Notes under the pieces: generated by a model
What the model was told of the DNA's origin: nothing
Databases searched by the model: none
The model's input: the letters and a program-made list of their open reading frames with translations, nothing else
Assembly: GCA_032250735.1 (NCBI GenBank)
Contig: JAVVEP010000032.1
Span: 1-32,948, forward strand
DNA from: Gammaproteobacteria bacterium
Lineage (GTDB): Bacteria > Pseudomonadota > Gammaproteobacteria > SZUA-152
Length of the DNA: 32,948 nucleotides
Reading direction: 5' to 3'
Made by a program: the position numbers and the translations under genes
In this document: positions 1-6,807 of the stretch, in pieces
Numbering within the stretch: the stretch's first letter is position 1
Layout: every line of letters starts with the position of its first letter

Positions 1-33
1 TCCTGTTTCAAAATTCCCGGTGGTTTTTACCCA

Positions 34-381
34 CTAATTCTGCTGAAGAGCCTTAAAATAAACGTCATCTAATGAGGTATCAGGATTAGGAAGGTTAATA
101 GTTGATCGCCCTGCTTCTTCTTTAATTATTGCTTGCTCAATAGCTGAATTAGTGTTGCTTTTAATAATGCAAAATTGACTCATAATTTTTTTAAAAATAA
201 TTTCGTTTCTGAGCCATAAATACTGTTCTGAATCTAACTCTTCAGTTAAATCCAAAAGATTAATATATTTCTTGTTTGGATCGCAGAACCCATTTTCTAG
301 CAAAATGTTTTTTAGCTCATTAAAAAGAGCCTGACAATCATTTGTGCCTGACCCTTTAAAAACTGCTTTGTCATTCATCAT
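34..381 (-). CDS. Small hypothetical protein, overlapping partner of the nuclease-helicase
   Basis: This is a 115-residue protein of unknown function. It is acidic to neutral, has no signal peptide and no obvious membrane segment, and contains a predicted helical stretch rich in Glu/Ile/Lys around residues 60-90. I recognise no domain. Its start codon (ATG ATG AAT at 381) lies inside the last codons of the upstream helicase gene, an 11-bp overlap, so the two genes are almost certainly one operon with coupled translation. That arrangement suggests a subunit, specificity or antitoxin-like partner of the helicase, which is inference. Base composition is AT-rich like the rest of the 1-5.7 kb block. 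Confidence 0.7.
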   Translation of the reverse strand: MMNDKAVFKGSGTNDCQALFNELKNILLENGFCDPNKKYINLLDLTEELDSEQYLWLRNEIIFKKIMSQFCIIKSNTNSAIEQAIIKEEAGRSTINLPNPDTSLDDVYFKALQQN

Positions 382-2572
382 CTAAGCCTTTCAAAGCTTT
401 TAAAAATAAAGATATAGACGGAAATTCTTTTTTTATTTCAACCAACTCTAAATTTGATAATTTTTTAATATCTCCACGGCTAGAAACCATTCCCATATAT
501 TGCCTCACCAAACTATCTTTCTTTCCTGTAGGGTTTTTTAAGCTTCTTGATTGCTCTTTATTTTCACCCCTATCGGAAGGAGGTATTTTTGAAACTTTAG
601 GTATTAATTCTGAAATTTCGTTTTCTGTAAACTCGAGCAAACTTTTGAACGAAAAATTTAACGATATTGCTCGTAAGCTAGGCTCAACACCATTATTTGA
701 AATATATTCTTCTACAAAGCCACCTACGCGAGATTTCATAGTTAGCATGTCAAAGTCAGTATCAAATGCTGCGGTTAAATATCCATAATACGAATCAAAA
801 TATGTAGAAAGCTGGTCGGAAGATACGTCATCAATAACTTCTTCAATATCACTTATTTCAGGTATTTGAAATTCTTGCTCTCTATAGCACCTAATTTTGT
901 CTATTAAGGCTTCACGAGTATTTAAACGATATTTCAATTCTTCTATAAGCTTTAACACTTTAGCCGCAGACTCGCTGTAATGGACTTCAAGTGAGCCATC
1001 ATGAACCACCTGCTTTTTATCATTTTTTTCCTCTGAATCCTCCAAGTGCTCTTTTTCTAATTTTTTATTTTTAACTGCTTTGGATAGTGCCTTTACTTCA
1101 TTTAATCGCTCTAAAGAACCAATAAAATCTAACACATGCACATATTCTTTGTTTGGTGTTTTTCGCAATCCTCGTCCAAGTTGTTGCAACCAAATTGTTC
1201 TTGAGCCTGTATAACGCATGAAGATTAAAAGGTTTGTTTCAGGTATATCAATACCTTCATTAAAAAGATCGCAAACTAGGATATATTTATAGTTACCCTC
1301 TCGAAAATTTCTTATATTTTCTCTTCGCTCTTGATCATTCATTTTAGAGTGTACACAAGTTGCAGTCCCCATTTCAAAAAACCCAAGCAAATGCTTTAAA
1401 TGGCGAATATTTCTACAAAACACTATGCCCTTAACATTTTCTATATTTTTCTTGCTAACAGTAGTTTCAATAATTTTAACCACTTCTTCATCTTTTTTAT
1501 GAAGAAATAACCTCTTATCAAGATCGCTAATAGATAAGCCGCTATCTAATTGATCAATCTTGCTCTGATCCAAATCATCCAATAAAACAATGTATTTTGG
1601 AAATGCCAGCTTTTTATGTTTCAGCCCCCAAACCAAGTCATATTTACCTATATGACCATCACTACCCCCAAAAAAATCAGTTACATTTTTTTCATCTGAC
1701 CGATAAGGCGTAGCTGTTAGCCCTATCAATAGCTTTGGAGAGAAGTTTTTTACTACTTCGGAATAAGTTCTTGCAGGTGTATGATGCGCCTCATCAACGA
1801 TAATATAATCAAAAGTTTCTTTTTTTAAATCATCTAATTGACTATATAACGTATCAAAACTTGCAAATACGAAATCAGTTTCTTCAGGAAAAGAGCCAGA
1901 AAAGCATGCTGAGAAGCTATATGAACCGACACCAAATACATTTTTAAAGGCTGTAACCGATTGAAGTAATATTTCAATCTGATGAGCAACAAACATTACT
2001 CTAGGACGTTTTGAGATATTTTTAGTTAACTCTTTGATTAATAACGCAACGGTATAAGTTTTACCTAAACCAGTTGCCATTTCTATTAAGATTTTATTTT
2101 TTCCAATATTGTATTGGTTTACTGCTTCTTGAATTACCTGTGTCTGATATTTTCTAGGTTTAATATCCCTACCTATCTCAGAGTGTTTTTGCACCCAAAG
2201 ACTTTTCAATCCATCCCGATCAATTAGCTCAACACCTAATCGTAAAGCTCTGACTTGGACCTCAGAAGTAAAATAAGAGTTCGTCACTAATATCATATGA
2301 TTAACGTTCGCTAGTTTAGCTCCAGCCACCAATTGGTTTAGTGCCTTTACATCTACGTTAGATTGAATATTTCTTTGTTTTACTTCAATAGCAAATTTAC
2401 GGCCAGCTTTGTAGGCGAATATATCAACACCTCCATCACCATGTTTATATTCCTTACCAATTTCTGTAATAACTGCATCAGTCCAACCTGATTTTTCAAG
2501 CAAGTCTTTAACGAAGAATTCAAAGTCCTTATCGCCTAATAAATCAACATCCTTAAAATTTTCAATAAGCAA
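371..2572 (-). CDS. Mrr-type restriction endonuclease fused to SF2 DEAH helicase
   Basis: A 733-residue protein. The N-terminal domain (about residues 10-125) is a PD-(D/E)xK nuclease of the Mrr_cat/REase type: DGGVD puts the metal-binding Asp at about 50, and IEVKQ supplies Glu63 and Lys65. It is followed by a ResIII/SSL2-like superfamily 2 helicase: Walker A ATGLGKT at 166-172, DEAH at 260-263, motif III LTATPYR near 285, and motif VI QQLGRGLRK near 463. The last 230 residues are helical, charged and unrecognised. Such nuclease-helicase fusions are typical of restriction and other anti-phage systems, and the substrate is probably foreign or modified DNA (inference). The start is TTG at 2572, preceded by GGAG at 8-nt spacing; no in-frame ATG lies nearby. 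It overlaps the 115-residue gene downstream. No methyltransferase is in view, so it is either a modification-dependent enzyme or not a classical type III system. Confidence 0.88.
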   Translation of the reverse strand: MLIENFKDVDLLGDKDFEFFVKDLLEKSGWTDAVITEIGKEYKHGDGGVDIFAYKAGRKFAIEVKQRNIQSNVDVKALNQLVAGAKLANVNHMILVTNSYFTSEVQVRALRLGVELIDRDGLKSLWVQKHSEIGRDIKPRKYQTQVIQEAVNQYNIGKNKILIEMATGLGKTYTVALLIKELTKNISKRPRVMFVAHQIEILLQSVTAFKNVFGVGSYSFSACFSGSFPEETDFVFASFDTLYSQLDDLKKETFDYIIVDEAHHTPARTYSEVVKNFSPKLLIGLTATPYRSDEKNVTDFFGGSDGHIGKYDLVWGLKHKKLAFPKYIVLLDDLDQSKIDQLDSGLSISDLDKRLFLHKKDEEVVKIIETTVSKKNIENVKGIVFCRNIRHLKHLLGFFEMGTATCVHSKMNDQERRENIRNFREGNYKYILVCDLFNEGIDIPETNLLIFMRYTGSRTIWLQQLGRGLRKTPNKEYVHVLDFIGSLERLNEVKALSKAVKNKKLEKEHLEDSEEKNDKKQVVHDGSLEVHYSESAAKVLKLIEELKYRLNTREALIDKIRCYREQEFQIPEISDIEEVIDDVSSDQLSTYFDSYYGYLTAAFDTDFDMLTMKSRVGGFVEEYISNNGVEPSLRAISLNFSFKSLLEFTENEISELIPKVSKIPPSDRGENKEQSRSLKNPTGKKDSLVRQYMGMVSSRGDIKKLSNLELVEIKKEFPSISLFLKALKGLDDE

Positions 2573-2649
2573 TTATACTTCTCCGTCGAGTTTCTTCATT
2601 AGGCTATTATATATAGCAATAGTGCTGCAATCTGCAGCTAAAGCAGAGC

Positions 2650-2717
2650 TAAAGGGGTCAGAGCCCTTTAAATCACATTCCGCGTGGACACGGAACACGT
2701 GCCCACCCTACCTGACT
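2650..2717. repeat. GGGGTCAGAGCCCTTTA palindrome plus copy 1 of the 55-bp direct repeat
   Basis: The imperfect palindrome TAAAGGGGTCAGAGCCCTTTA (2650-2670) runs into a 55-bp unit (2663-2717). That unit recurs at 6733-6787 in the same orientation with only three differences. The unit contains a hairpin formed by GTGG/GCAC and GTGCCCAC arms. Related GGGGTC(A/T)GAGCCCTTTA palindromes lie at 3108-3130, 5690-5710 and 5721-5742. They look like REP-type intergenic palindromes. Confidence 0.75.
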
Positions 2718-2718
2718 C

Positions 2719-2780
2719 ATGTAACCCAGCACAAAAAGGCAACGGGCGGCAAAGCCGTCCGCTACCTTTGCATGTTAAGC
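2719..2780 (-). other. attC-like integron recombination site C
   Basis: On the minus strand the 62-nt element starts with GCTTAAC, an exact match to the R'' consensus RYYYAAC, and ends with GTTACAT, a 6/7 match to R' GTTRRRY. Between them is an imperfect hairpin whose core, GCGGACGGCTTTGCCGCC, is of the kind seen in many chromosomal-integron attC sites. It begins 15 nt after the stop codon of the 49-residue gene, where the attC of that gene's cassette should lie, and in the same orientation. Confidence 0.65.
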
Positions 2781-2795
2781 TAATTACGAAATCAG

Positions 2796-2945
2796 CTAAT
2801 TTTTGCAACCATTTTTATCACATGTAATTCGCTGTGATGATTGCACCCAATGATCAGCATTCTTCTTAGTGTCAGTACCGCATCCAGTCGTTCCACCTTT
2901 ACTACCCTGATGAACGATATCCGTTGGTGTATGTTTAACAGCCAT
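2796..2945 (-). CDS. 49-residue Cys-containing cassette protein of unknown function
   Basis: A small gene starting MAVKHTPTDIVHQGSKGG and ending ITCDKNGCKN. It has an excellent ribosome binding site: AAAGGAG sits 7 nt before the ATG at 2945. The protein is Gly/Thr/Lys-rich, has no signal peptide, and carries three cysteines (22, 42, 47), with Cys42 and Cys47 in a CDKNGC motif that could bind metal or form a disulfide. An attC-like site follows the stop by 15 nt, so this is a one-gene integron cassette. I do not know its function. The strong ribosome binding site and the cassette setting argue that it is real despite its size. Confidence 0.7.
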   Translation of the reverse strand: MAVKHTPTDIVHQGSKGGTTGCGTDTKKNADHWVQSSQRITCDKNGCKN

Positions 2946-3036
2946 GATCAACTCCTTTTTATGAATTGTAATAACTTCCCTTTTCGCCGGAATTCCACCG
3001 GCTCATCAGCAAGCTTTGCCTGGAAGAGAAATTAAA

Positions 3037-3090
3037 CCGGGTCAGAGAGCAATATTCTCTAATATTAGAAACAATTGCTCTCTGACACGG
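3037..3090. repeat. Long inverted repeat with 17-bp arms
   Basis: Arms at 3037-3053 (CCGGGTCAGAGAGCAAT) and 3074-3090 (ATTGCTCTCTGACACGG) are complementary at 16 of 17 positions around a 20-nt AT-rich loop. A related core (TTAGAAACAATT...CTGATCCGG) recurs at about 9500-9526, and TTAGAAACAAT recurs again near 14527. It lies just past the stop of the 233-residue gene and could end its transcript, but the multiple copies suggest a dispersed palindromic element. Confidence 0.7.
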
Positions 3091-3107
3091 TTTTATTCTA
3101 AATATCG

Positions 3108-3130
3108 TTAAAGGGCTCAGACCCCTTTAG
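3108..3130. repeat. GGGGTC(A/T)GAGCCCTTTA palindrome
   Basis: TTAAAGGGCTCAGACCCCTTTAG is the reverse-oriented copy of the palindrome found at 2650, 5690 and 5721. It sits just after the stop codon of the 233-residue gene, between it and the long inverted repeat at 3037-3090. Confidence 0.65.
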
Positions 3131-3136
3131 CTGGAA

Positions 3137-3838
3137 TCATAGCTTAGTGACCTTTACATGCTTCTTATCTTTCTTAGACTCTCGCCAGATTTCTACACGG
3201 TACTGCTGCGGCAAAGGAATTGGTTTTGGCTGAGGTTTTTGCGGAATTTTCTTCTTGTCTTCGATTGGTTGTTCTCCACATTCAACCCATTCTTCACTGA
3301 TAAGGCTTAGCTGTTCGGGATACCTAGGCGCATCTTCAAACTGATCTTGCAATTCACAAATGAACTCTGGATTTTCATCGCCCTCTTTTCCGAACAGATT
3401 TCTTGCCTCTATCATCGCTTCATTAGTTGTAAGAACACCTCTCTGAACCTTATCGAACAGTGTATGCAACCGAGATAGAGCGCCTCCGCTTCTTCGTGAC
3501 TTTGCATTTACATTACTACCGCCGAACGGCGACCTGGCACTTTCAAATAACGCATTACTCACATAGGAGACTTGTCCACATATTGTTTCAAGCCCAGAAA
3601 TAAAGTCACCATATTGTCCAATTCCCAAATAGAGAGCACCAAGTGCAATGGCTATTTTTCCTCCACCTTTAATTGATCCCTCTTCAACATCTAAGGATAT
3701 CGAATAGTCTGGAAGAATAAGGGTCCTCTCTACGCTCCGTTCCCATTCATCGAATAAGTTTGTGGAATAGCGCTCAAACTCTTCTCGCGGCAAGCTCGGC
3801 ACTTTGATCAGAAAGTTGGTGGATCCTATGTCGATCAT
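3137..3838 (-). CDS. Unknown 233-residue protein with a central hydrophobic helix
   Basis: I do not recognise this protein. The N-terminal 55 residues are mixed alpha/beta. Residues 61-83 form a hydrophobic, Gly-rich segment (KIAIALGALYLGIGQYGDF) that could be a single membrane helix or a packed amphipathic helix. After that come a charged region, and a Pro/Lys-rich linker (KKIPQKPQPKPIPLPQQ, about residues 195-211) leading to a basic tail. The start is ATG at 3838 with a weak GGA at suitable spacing. It lies downstream of the reverse transcriptase but is separated from it by an attC-like site. By the integron model it is therefore a separate cassette and not necessarily a functional partner. 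A membrane-acting effector of a defence system is possible but unproven. Confidence 0.75.
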   Translation of the reverse strand: MIDIGSTNFLIKVPSLPREEFERYSTNLFDEWERSVERTLILPDYSISLDVEEGSIKGGGKIAIALGALYLGIGQYGDFISGLETICGQVSYVSNALFESARSPFGGSNVNAKSRRSGGALSRLHTLFDKVQRGVLTTNEAMIEARNLFGKEGDENPEFICELQDQFEDAPRYPEQLSLISEEWVECGEQPIEDKKKIPQKPQPKPIPLPQQYRVEIWRESKKDKKHVKVTKL

Positions 3839-3866
3839 CGCTTATTCCGTGGAACCAATAGTTTTC

Positions 3867-3919
3867 CCCTAACGCCGCGCTCTGCGGAAAATTTGTCCGA
3901 CAGCAGTCGTTTGTTAGCT
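3867..3919 (-). other. attC-like integron recombination site B
   Basis: Read on the minus strand it runs from AGCTAACAAACGACTGC to CAGAGCGCGGCGTTAGGG. The outer TAAC/GTTA arms match R'' and R' (AGCTAAC and GTTAGGG, each close to consensus). The inner GCTGTCGG and CCGCAGAGC arms pair with unpaired extra bases, as expected of attC. It starts 1 nt after the reverse transcriptase stop codon, exactly where a cassette's attC belongs. Confidence 0.75.
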
Positions 3920-3920
3920 T

Positions 3921-5495
3921 TCATGGGCTAAACGGATTGGCACGAGCCCAGCGTGTTACTGCTCGCTCCAACAAGTCTAATTGTGGTTCAACTGAACGAT
4001 ACCAATGTCTACGCGCATCGGCAGGCATACAACTTGCCGCTGCGAGTACAGCACGTCGTTGCCAGTGTGGATGTTCAAATAACGTTCGCCATTGCGACTG
4101 AAACCAATGCCGTTGTTCTGAGCGTCCCATAGCCAGTATCAGTTTTCGCTTGCAAGCTTGATCTCTCTCTTGATTATACAGACCAACAAATTTTCCTTCG
4201 TTATCCCATTCACGAGACTCAGTAAAAACATGCATTATCCACATTCGATGGTACGCCAGCTCACTAACCATAGAATCTTTCAATAAAGCCAATAACCTAC
4301 CGCCTAATTGAGAACGACTTTCTTTATTCAAAAATCGCAAACTCTTAAAATATTGAACAATATCAACAAATGCAGGAATAAGAGACTCTAGGTTATCGAA
4401 TATATCTTCGACAACGCTATCATCACCCAGCTGACCAAGACGCCGAAGGCAAAACTTCACAACTGGTATATCTGGTTCGTCTGATTGAGTTTCTTCTCGA
4501 AAAAGCTCCCCAAGATTCAAGGTGTCTATAAGCTCCTGTTGCTCTTCGTTCAGATCGTCATAATCAATTTCATCGTACCAGCTTTCCATTCCTAGCTCTT
4601 CGATTAACGTATGAAACTTTTCATGAAGAGAGTCCATTTCTCGGTCCAATGGGGTTGCGAGGAATTGATTTTTAAAATCGTTAACGGGTAGTACTGACGT
4701 TTTTTGCTGTTGAAGAGATAGGCCATGATTACGAAAAAGAGTTTCTGCTAAGAATGAAATATGTTGGTATGCCTCAACTTGGGTGCTGGCAAATATTCTG
4801 TAATCATCATTAAAACGAACAAAATCAATTCCGTTAGCAAGTAGTGCTTCATCAACGTCAGAAAGAGTGATTTCCGCAAGTATCCTTGATGGTGCACAAC
4901 CAACAGGTATTCCAAATGTTTCCGTGCCATTCCAGCCGGATAGCAGCCTCATTAGGGCAGAAATATGATTTGAATTTGTCGTTGCGGCACGTAACGCATT
5001 CTCAAGCCTATGATGATAAATTCGTGAGTAAAAATCAGAAATATCAGTTACTGCCACAAAAGAATCAACTGATGCAGTGGCTATTTTTCTTCGACACTTA
5101 TCTAAATACTGACGATAACCAATATTAGGATCAAAGAGTTGGCCATTTTGGTTCGTGTTGACCCTGTATGAAAAAACAATTTCATCTTGTATGGGAACTC
5201 GGCGGCTTTCAAGTTCAGCGGAAATCTCATAGATTAGCCCGCTATAAATAAGGAAGTCCAATGGGTCAAGTTGAGTGATAGTACGAAAACCATATTTTGC
5301 CTTAGGCGAAAGTAAGGCTCGTGCAGGGCGAGTGCGCCAGCTCAACACATCTTCACTCAGCAATTGTGTTTTAACAGCATCCCAATCATGGTTGATAGCT
5401 TGGTATTCAAATGGCGCAGGAAATACATCTGTATCACCAAGGTTTAGTGCATGGTTTATTGCCCAGTTGTAACTTTGTTCCCTAATGGTCAACAC
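3921..5495 (-). CDS. Unknown-Group reverse transcriptase (DRT/Abi-like) in an integron cassette
   Basis: A 524-residue protein. The RT fold spans about residues 55-275: a fingers motif (SPKAKYGFRTITQLDPLDF), motif A with the first catalytic Asp (VTDISDFYSRIY, Asp151), motif B (GIPVGCAPSRILAEI, 195-209) and motif C FNDDYRIF with the Asp pair at 230-231. Motif C is FNDD rather than the usual YxDD. The SRILAE motif B and the long helical C-terminal half (about 280-524) match the class of Unknown-Group/Abi reverse transcriptases used in phage defence (DRT systems, AbiA/AbiK/AbiP2). It lacks the maturase and HNH domains of group II introns and shows no retron msr/msd by eye. The start is GTG at 5495 with AAGGAA 8 nt upstream. 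The gene sits between two attC-like sites, so it forms a cassette of its own. The product would be cytosolic and make cDNA, or polymerise untemplated DNA. The exact UG class is unknown to me. Confidence 0.85.
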   Translation of the reverse strand: MLTIREQSYNWAINHALNLGDTDVFPAPFEYQAINHDWDAVKTQLLSEDVLSWRTRPARALLSPKAKYGFRTITQLDPLDFLIYSGLIYEISAELESRRVPIQDEIVFSYRVNTNQNGQLFDPNIGYRQYLDKCRRKIATASVDSFVAVTDISDFYSRIYHHRLENALRAATTNSNHISALMRLLSGWNGTETFGIPVGCAPSRILAEITLSDVDEALLANGIDFVRFNDDYRIFASTQVEAYQHISFLAETLFRNHGLSLQQQKTSVLPVNDFKNQFLATPLDREMDSLHEKFHTLIEELGMESWYDEIDYDDLNEEQQELIDTLNLGELFREETQSDEPDIPVVKFCLRRLGQLGDDSVVEDIFDNLESLIPAFVDIVQYFKSLRFLNKESRSQLGGRLLALLKDSMVSELAYHRMWIMHVFTESREWDNEGKFVGLYNQERDQACKRKLILAMGRSEQRHWFQSQWRTLFEHPHWQRRAVLAAASCMPADARRHWYRSVEPQLDLLERAVTRWARANPFSP

Positions 5496-5517
5496 GTTAA
5501 AGTTTCCTTGGAATGAT

Positions 5518-5573
5518 TGCTAATGCTTCAATAAGCCGACTCTTTAGCAGTCGGCTGCATTGACTTGTTAGAG
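5518..5573 (-). other. attC-like integron recombination site A
   Basis: On the minus strand: CTCTAACAAG (R'' 6/7), then AATGC, AGCCGAC, a 9-nt loop, GTCGGCT, GCATT and CATTAGC (R' with A for the first G). AGCCGAC/GTCGGCT pair perfectly (5534-5540 with 5550-5556). The layout is that of a classical attC. It lies 22 nt before the reverse transcriptase start and overlaps the 3' end of the truncated membrane ORF, which it terminates. Confidence 0.75.
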
Positions 5574-5719
5574 TTGTTTAGCTCGATTTGAGATGCAATT
5601 TTTTGTACCAATTCTTGCTCGCTTGGCCCGTTAAATATACTCATTAAGCCAAAAATTATTGTCAGCAAAAGGCCAATTACAGCTACAACTAAGGGGTCAG
5701 AGCCCTTTAACTCAACGGA
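5528..5719 (-). pseudogene. 5'-truncated small membrane protein of an upstream cassette
   Basis: An open frame on the minus strand reads through VVAVIGLLLTIIFGLM, a clear membrane helix, and then MSIFNGPSEQELVQKIASQI and a tail ending MQPTAKESAY that is encoded by attC site A. The region upstream of the helix is replaced by the GGGGTCAGAGCCCTTTA palindrome (5690-5710), and an in-frame TAG lies at 5722-5720. No start codon with a ribosome binding site precedes the helix; the first in-frame ATG is at 5644, after the helix, and would give only 38 residues. The simplest reading is a cassette gene whose 5' end was lost when the repeat inserted or recombined there. Confidence 0.55.
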
Positions 5720-5742
5720 CTAAAGGGGTCTGAGCCCTTTAG
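5690..5742. repeat. Two tandem GGGGTC(A/T)GAGCCCTTTA palindromes
   Basis: Two copies in direct orientation, TAAGGGGTCAGAGCCCTTTAA (5690-5710) and TAAAGGGGTCTGAGCCCTTTAG (5721-5742), lie at the junction between the AT-rich cassette block and the higher-GC DUF2167 gene. Each is an imperfect palindrome. Confidence 0.7.
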
Positions 5743-5770
5743 CCATTTAATCCAAATTTTGTTAAACGCT

Positions 5771-6667
5771 CTACTCAGCCTTTTTGCGGCTTAACATCTT
5801 TTTCAGGAAAACCCCAATAGCGATAACAAACAGAATAATAAATTTCTTACCCATAACGAGCAAAGCGATCAGTTTCGCAAGCAAGCCTGTCTTGGCGGCC
5901 ATCGTACCGCCCACCAGGGCCGCCAGGCCGTAGGCGGCAACATTGTCAGTGTCAGGGTCATAATCGGCGTAGCGATTCCCCTCGGTAAAGTTGGAAAAGG
6001 AAATCACGTCCTGCATGGATTCTTTTACCGTCGGCAATTGATCCGTGCCGGCGACGGCGTTAAGCACCAGCACACCCTCTCTGCCTAATACGCGAACATT
6101 ATAATTAAGCGTACTCTCCCCTTCTTCGCCGAACATTAGCTCCTTTGCCCAGTACATCTTTTTAGTGACTGGGTCATAACTGGGCATTTCTGCCCAACCA
6201 ACCAGGCTGATAGGCTCATAACCGGCCTCAACGCGCTCCTTACTGTCCTCTGCTGTTTCCGCCTGCATGTTTTCGAGAAGGTCCGCATAATCAATAGAGT
6301 CCGCATCTTCATCTGAAATGTGGCCATCATCTTGATAGGTAATCACCACGCCCCAACTGTTATCATCGGTTGGGCCAAGCTTGGCGGGAAATAACATGCC
6401 CAGCGTTCCTGTCCCATCGGGATTGCCCCAGGCCTGTTCCAAAACCCGTTGTGTATCATCAGAATCGATATAACGAAAACCCTCTGGCACCTGTAGCGTG
6501 GCCTTACCACCTGGCAGATTAATTACCCCTTGTTGATAGTTAAGTGACGCCTCAAATTCCGCTGCCGTAATACTCTCTTCCTGCGCATCAGTATCAGTAC
6601 CCGTATCCGCATAGGCACATGGCATCATCAGCATGATGAAAATCGACAGTCCTGATAGTAATTTCAT
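5771..6667 (-). CDS. DUF2167 family membrane protein
   Basis: A 298-residue protein with a signal peptide (MKLLSGLSIFIMLMMPCAYA, cleavage after about residue 20). A soluble extracytoplasmic domain follows: INLPGGKATLQVPEGFRYID, then a conserved aromatic-rich core including WGVVITYQDDGHISDEDAD and YEPISLVGWAEMPSYD, which marks the DUF2167 family. It ends in one or two C-terminal membrane helices (about 235-290) and a basic KKMLSRKKAE tail, so the bulk faces the periplasm. The role of DUF2167 is unknown. The ribosome binding site AAGGAA precedes the ATG at 6667. It is the first normal-GC gene after the cassette block and is probably transcribed alone. Confidence 0.88.
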   Translation of the reverse strand: MKLLSGLSIFIMLMMPCAYADTGTDTDAQEESITAAEFEASLNYQQGVINLPGGKATLQVPEGFRYIDSDDTQRVLEQAWGNPDGTGTLGMLFPAKLGPTDDNSWGVVITYQDDGHISDEDADSIDYADLLENMQAETAEDSKERVEAGYEPISLVGWAEMPSYDPVTKKMYWAKELMFGEEGESTLNYNVRVLGREGVLVLNAVAGTDQLPTVKESMQDVISFSNFTEGNRYADYDPDTDNVAAYGLAALVGGTMAAKTGLLAKLIALLVMGKKFIILFVIAIGVFLKKMLSRKKAE

Positions 6668-6732
6668 GAGTATTTCCTTGTTCTTGTTATGTTAAACAGG
6701 GCCACGTTAAATAGCGGGCTAATGTGATCAGC

Positions 6733-6787
6733 GCCCTTTAAATCACATTCCGCGTGGGCACAGAACACATGCCCACCCTACCTGACT
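6733..6787. repeat. Copy 2 of the 55-bp direct repeat
   Basis: This copy matches 2663-2717 at 52 of 55 positions and includes a GTGGGCA...TGCCCAC hairpin. Together the two copies flank the cassettes and the DUF2167 gene. Confidence 0.75.
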
Positions 6788-6807
6788 GATTTACGAACAA
6801 ATCGACC

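Noticed and set aside
37-52. A 16-nt word (ATTCTGCTGAAGAGCC) near the left edge repeated in inverse orientation near 32900
   Set aside because: Both copies lie within different coding frames and no flanking similarity extends the match; probably coincidence.
2981-3030. A GCCGG/CCGGC hairpin upstream of the 49-residue gene as a fourth attC site
   Set aside because: It has a possible R'-like GTTATTA but no R'' (YYYAAC) partner at the right distance, so at best a degenerate site.
2841-3035. A plus-strand frame of 64 codons across the small Cys gene
   Set aside because: The minus-strand 49-residue gene has a far better ribosome binding site and lies before an attC-like site; the plus-strand frame is its shadow.
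3921-5495. Retron or group II intron reverse transcriptase
   Set aside because: No msr/msd-like inverted repeats in the short flanks, no maturase or HNH domain, and motif B and C resemble Unknown-Group/Abi RTs.
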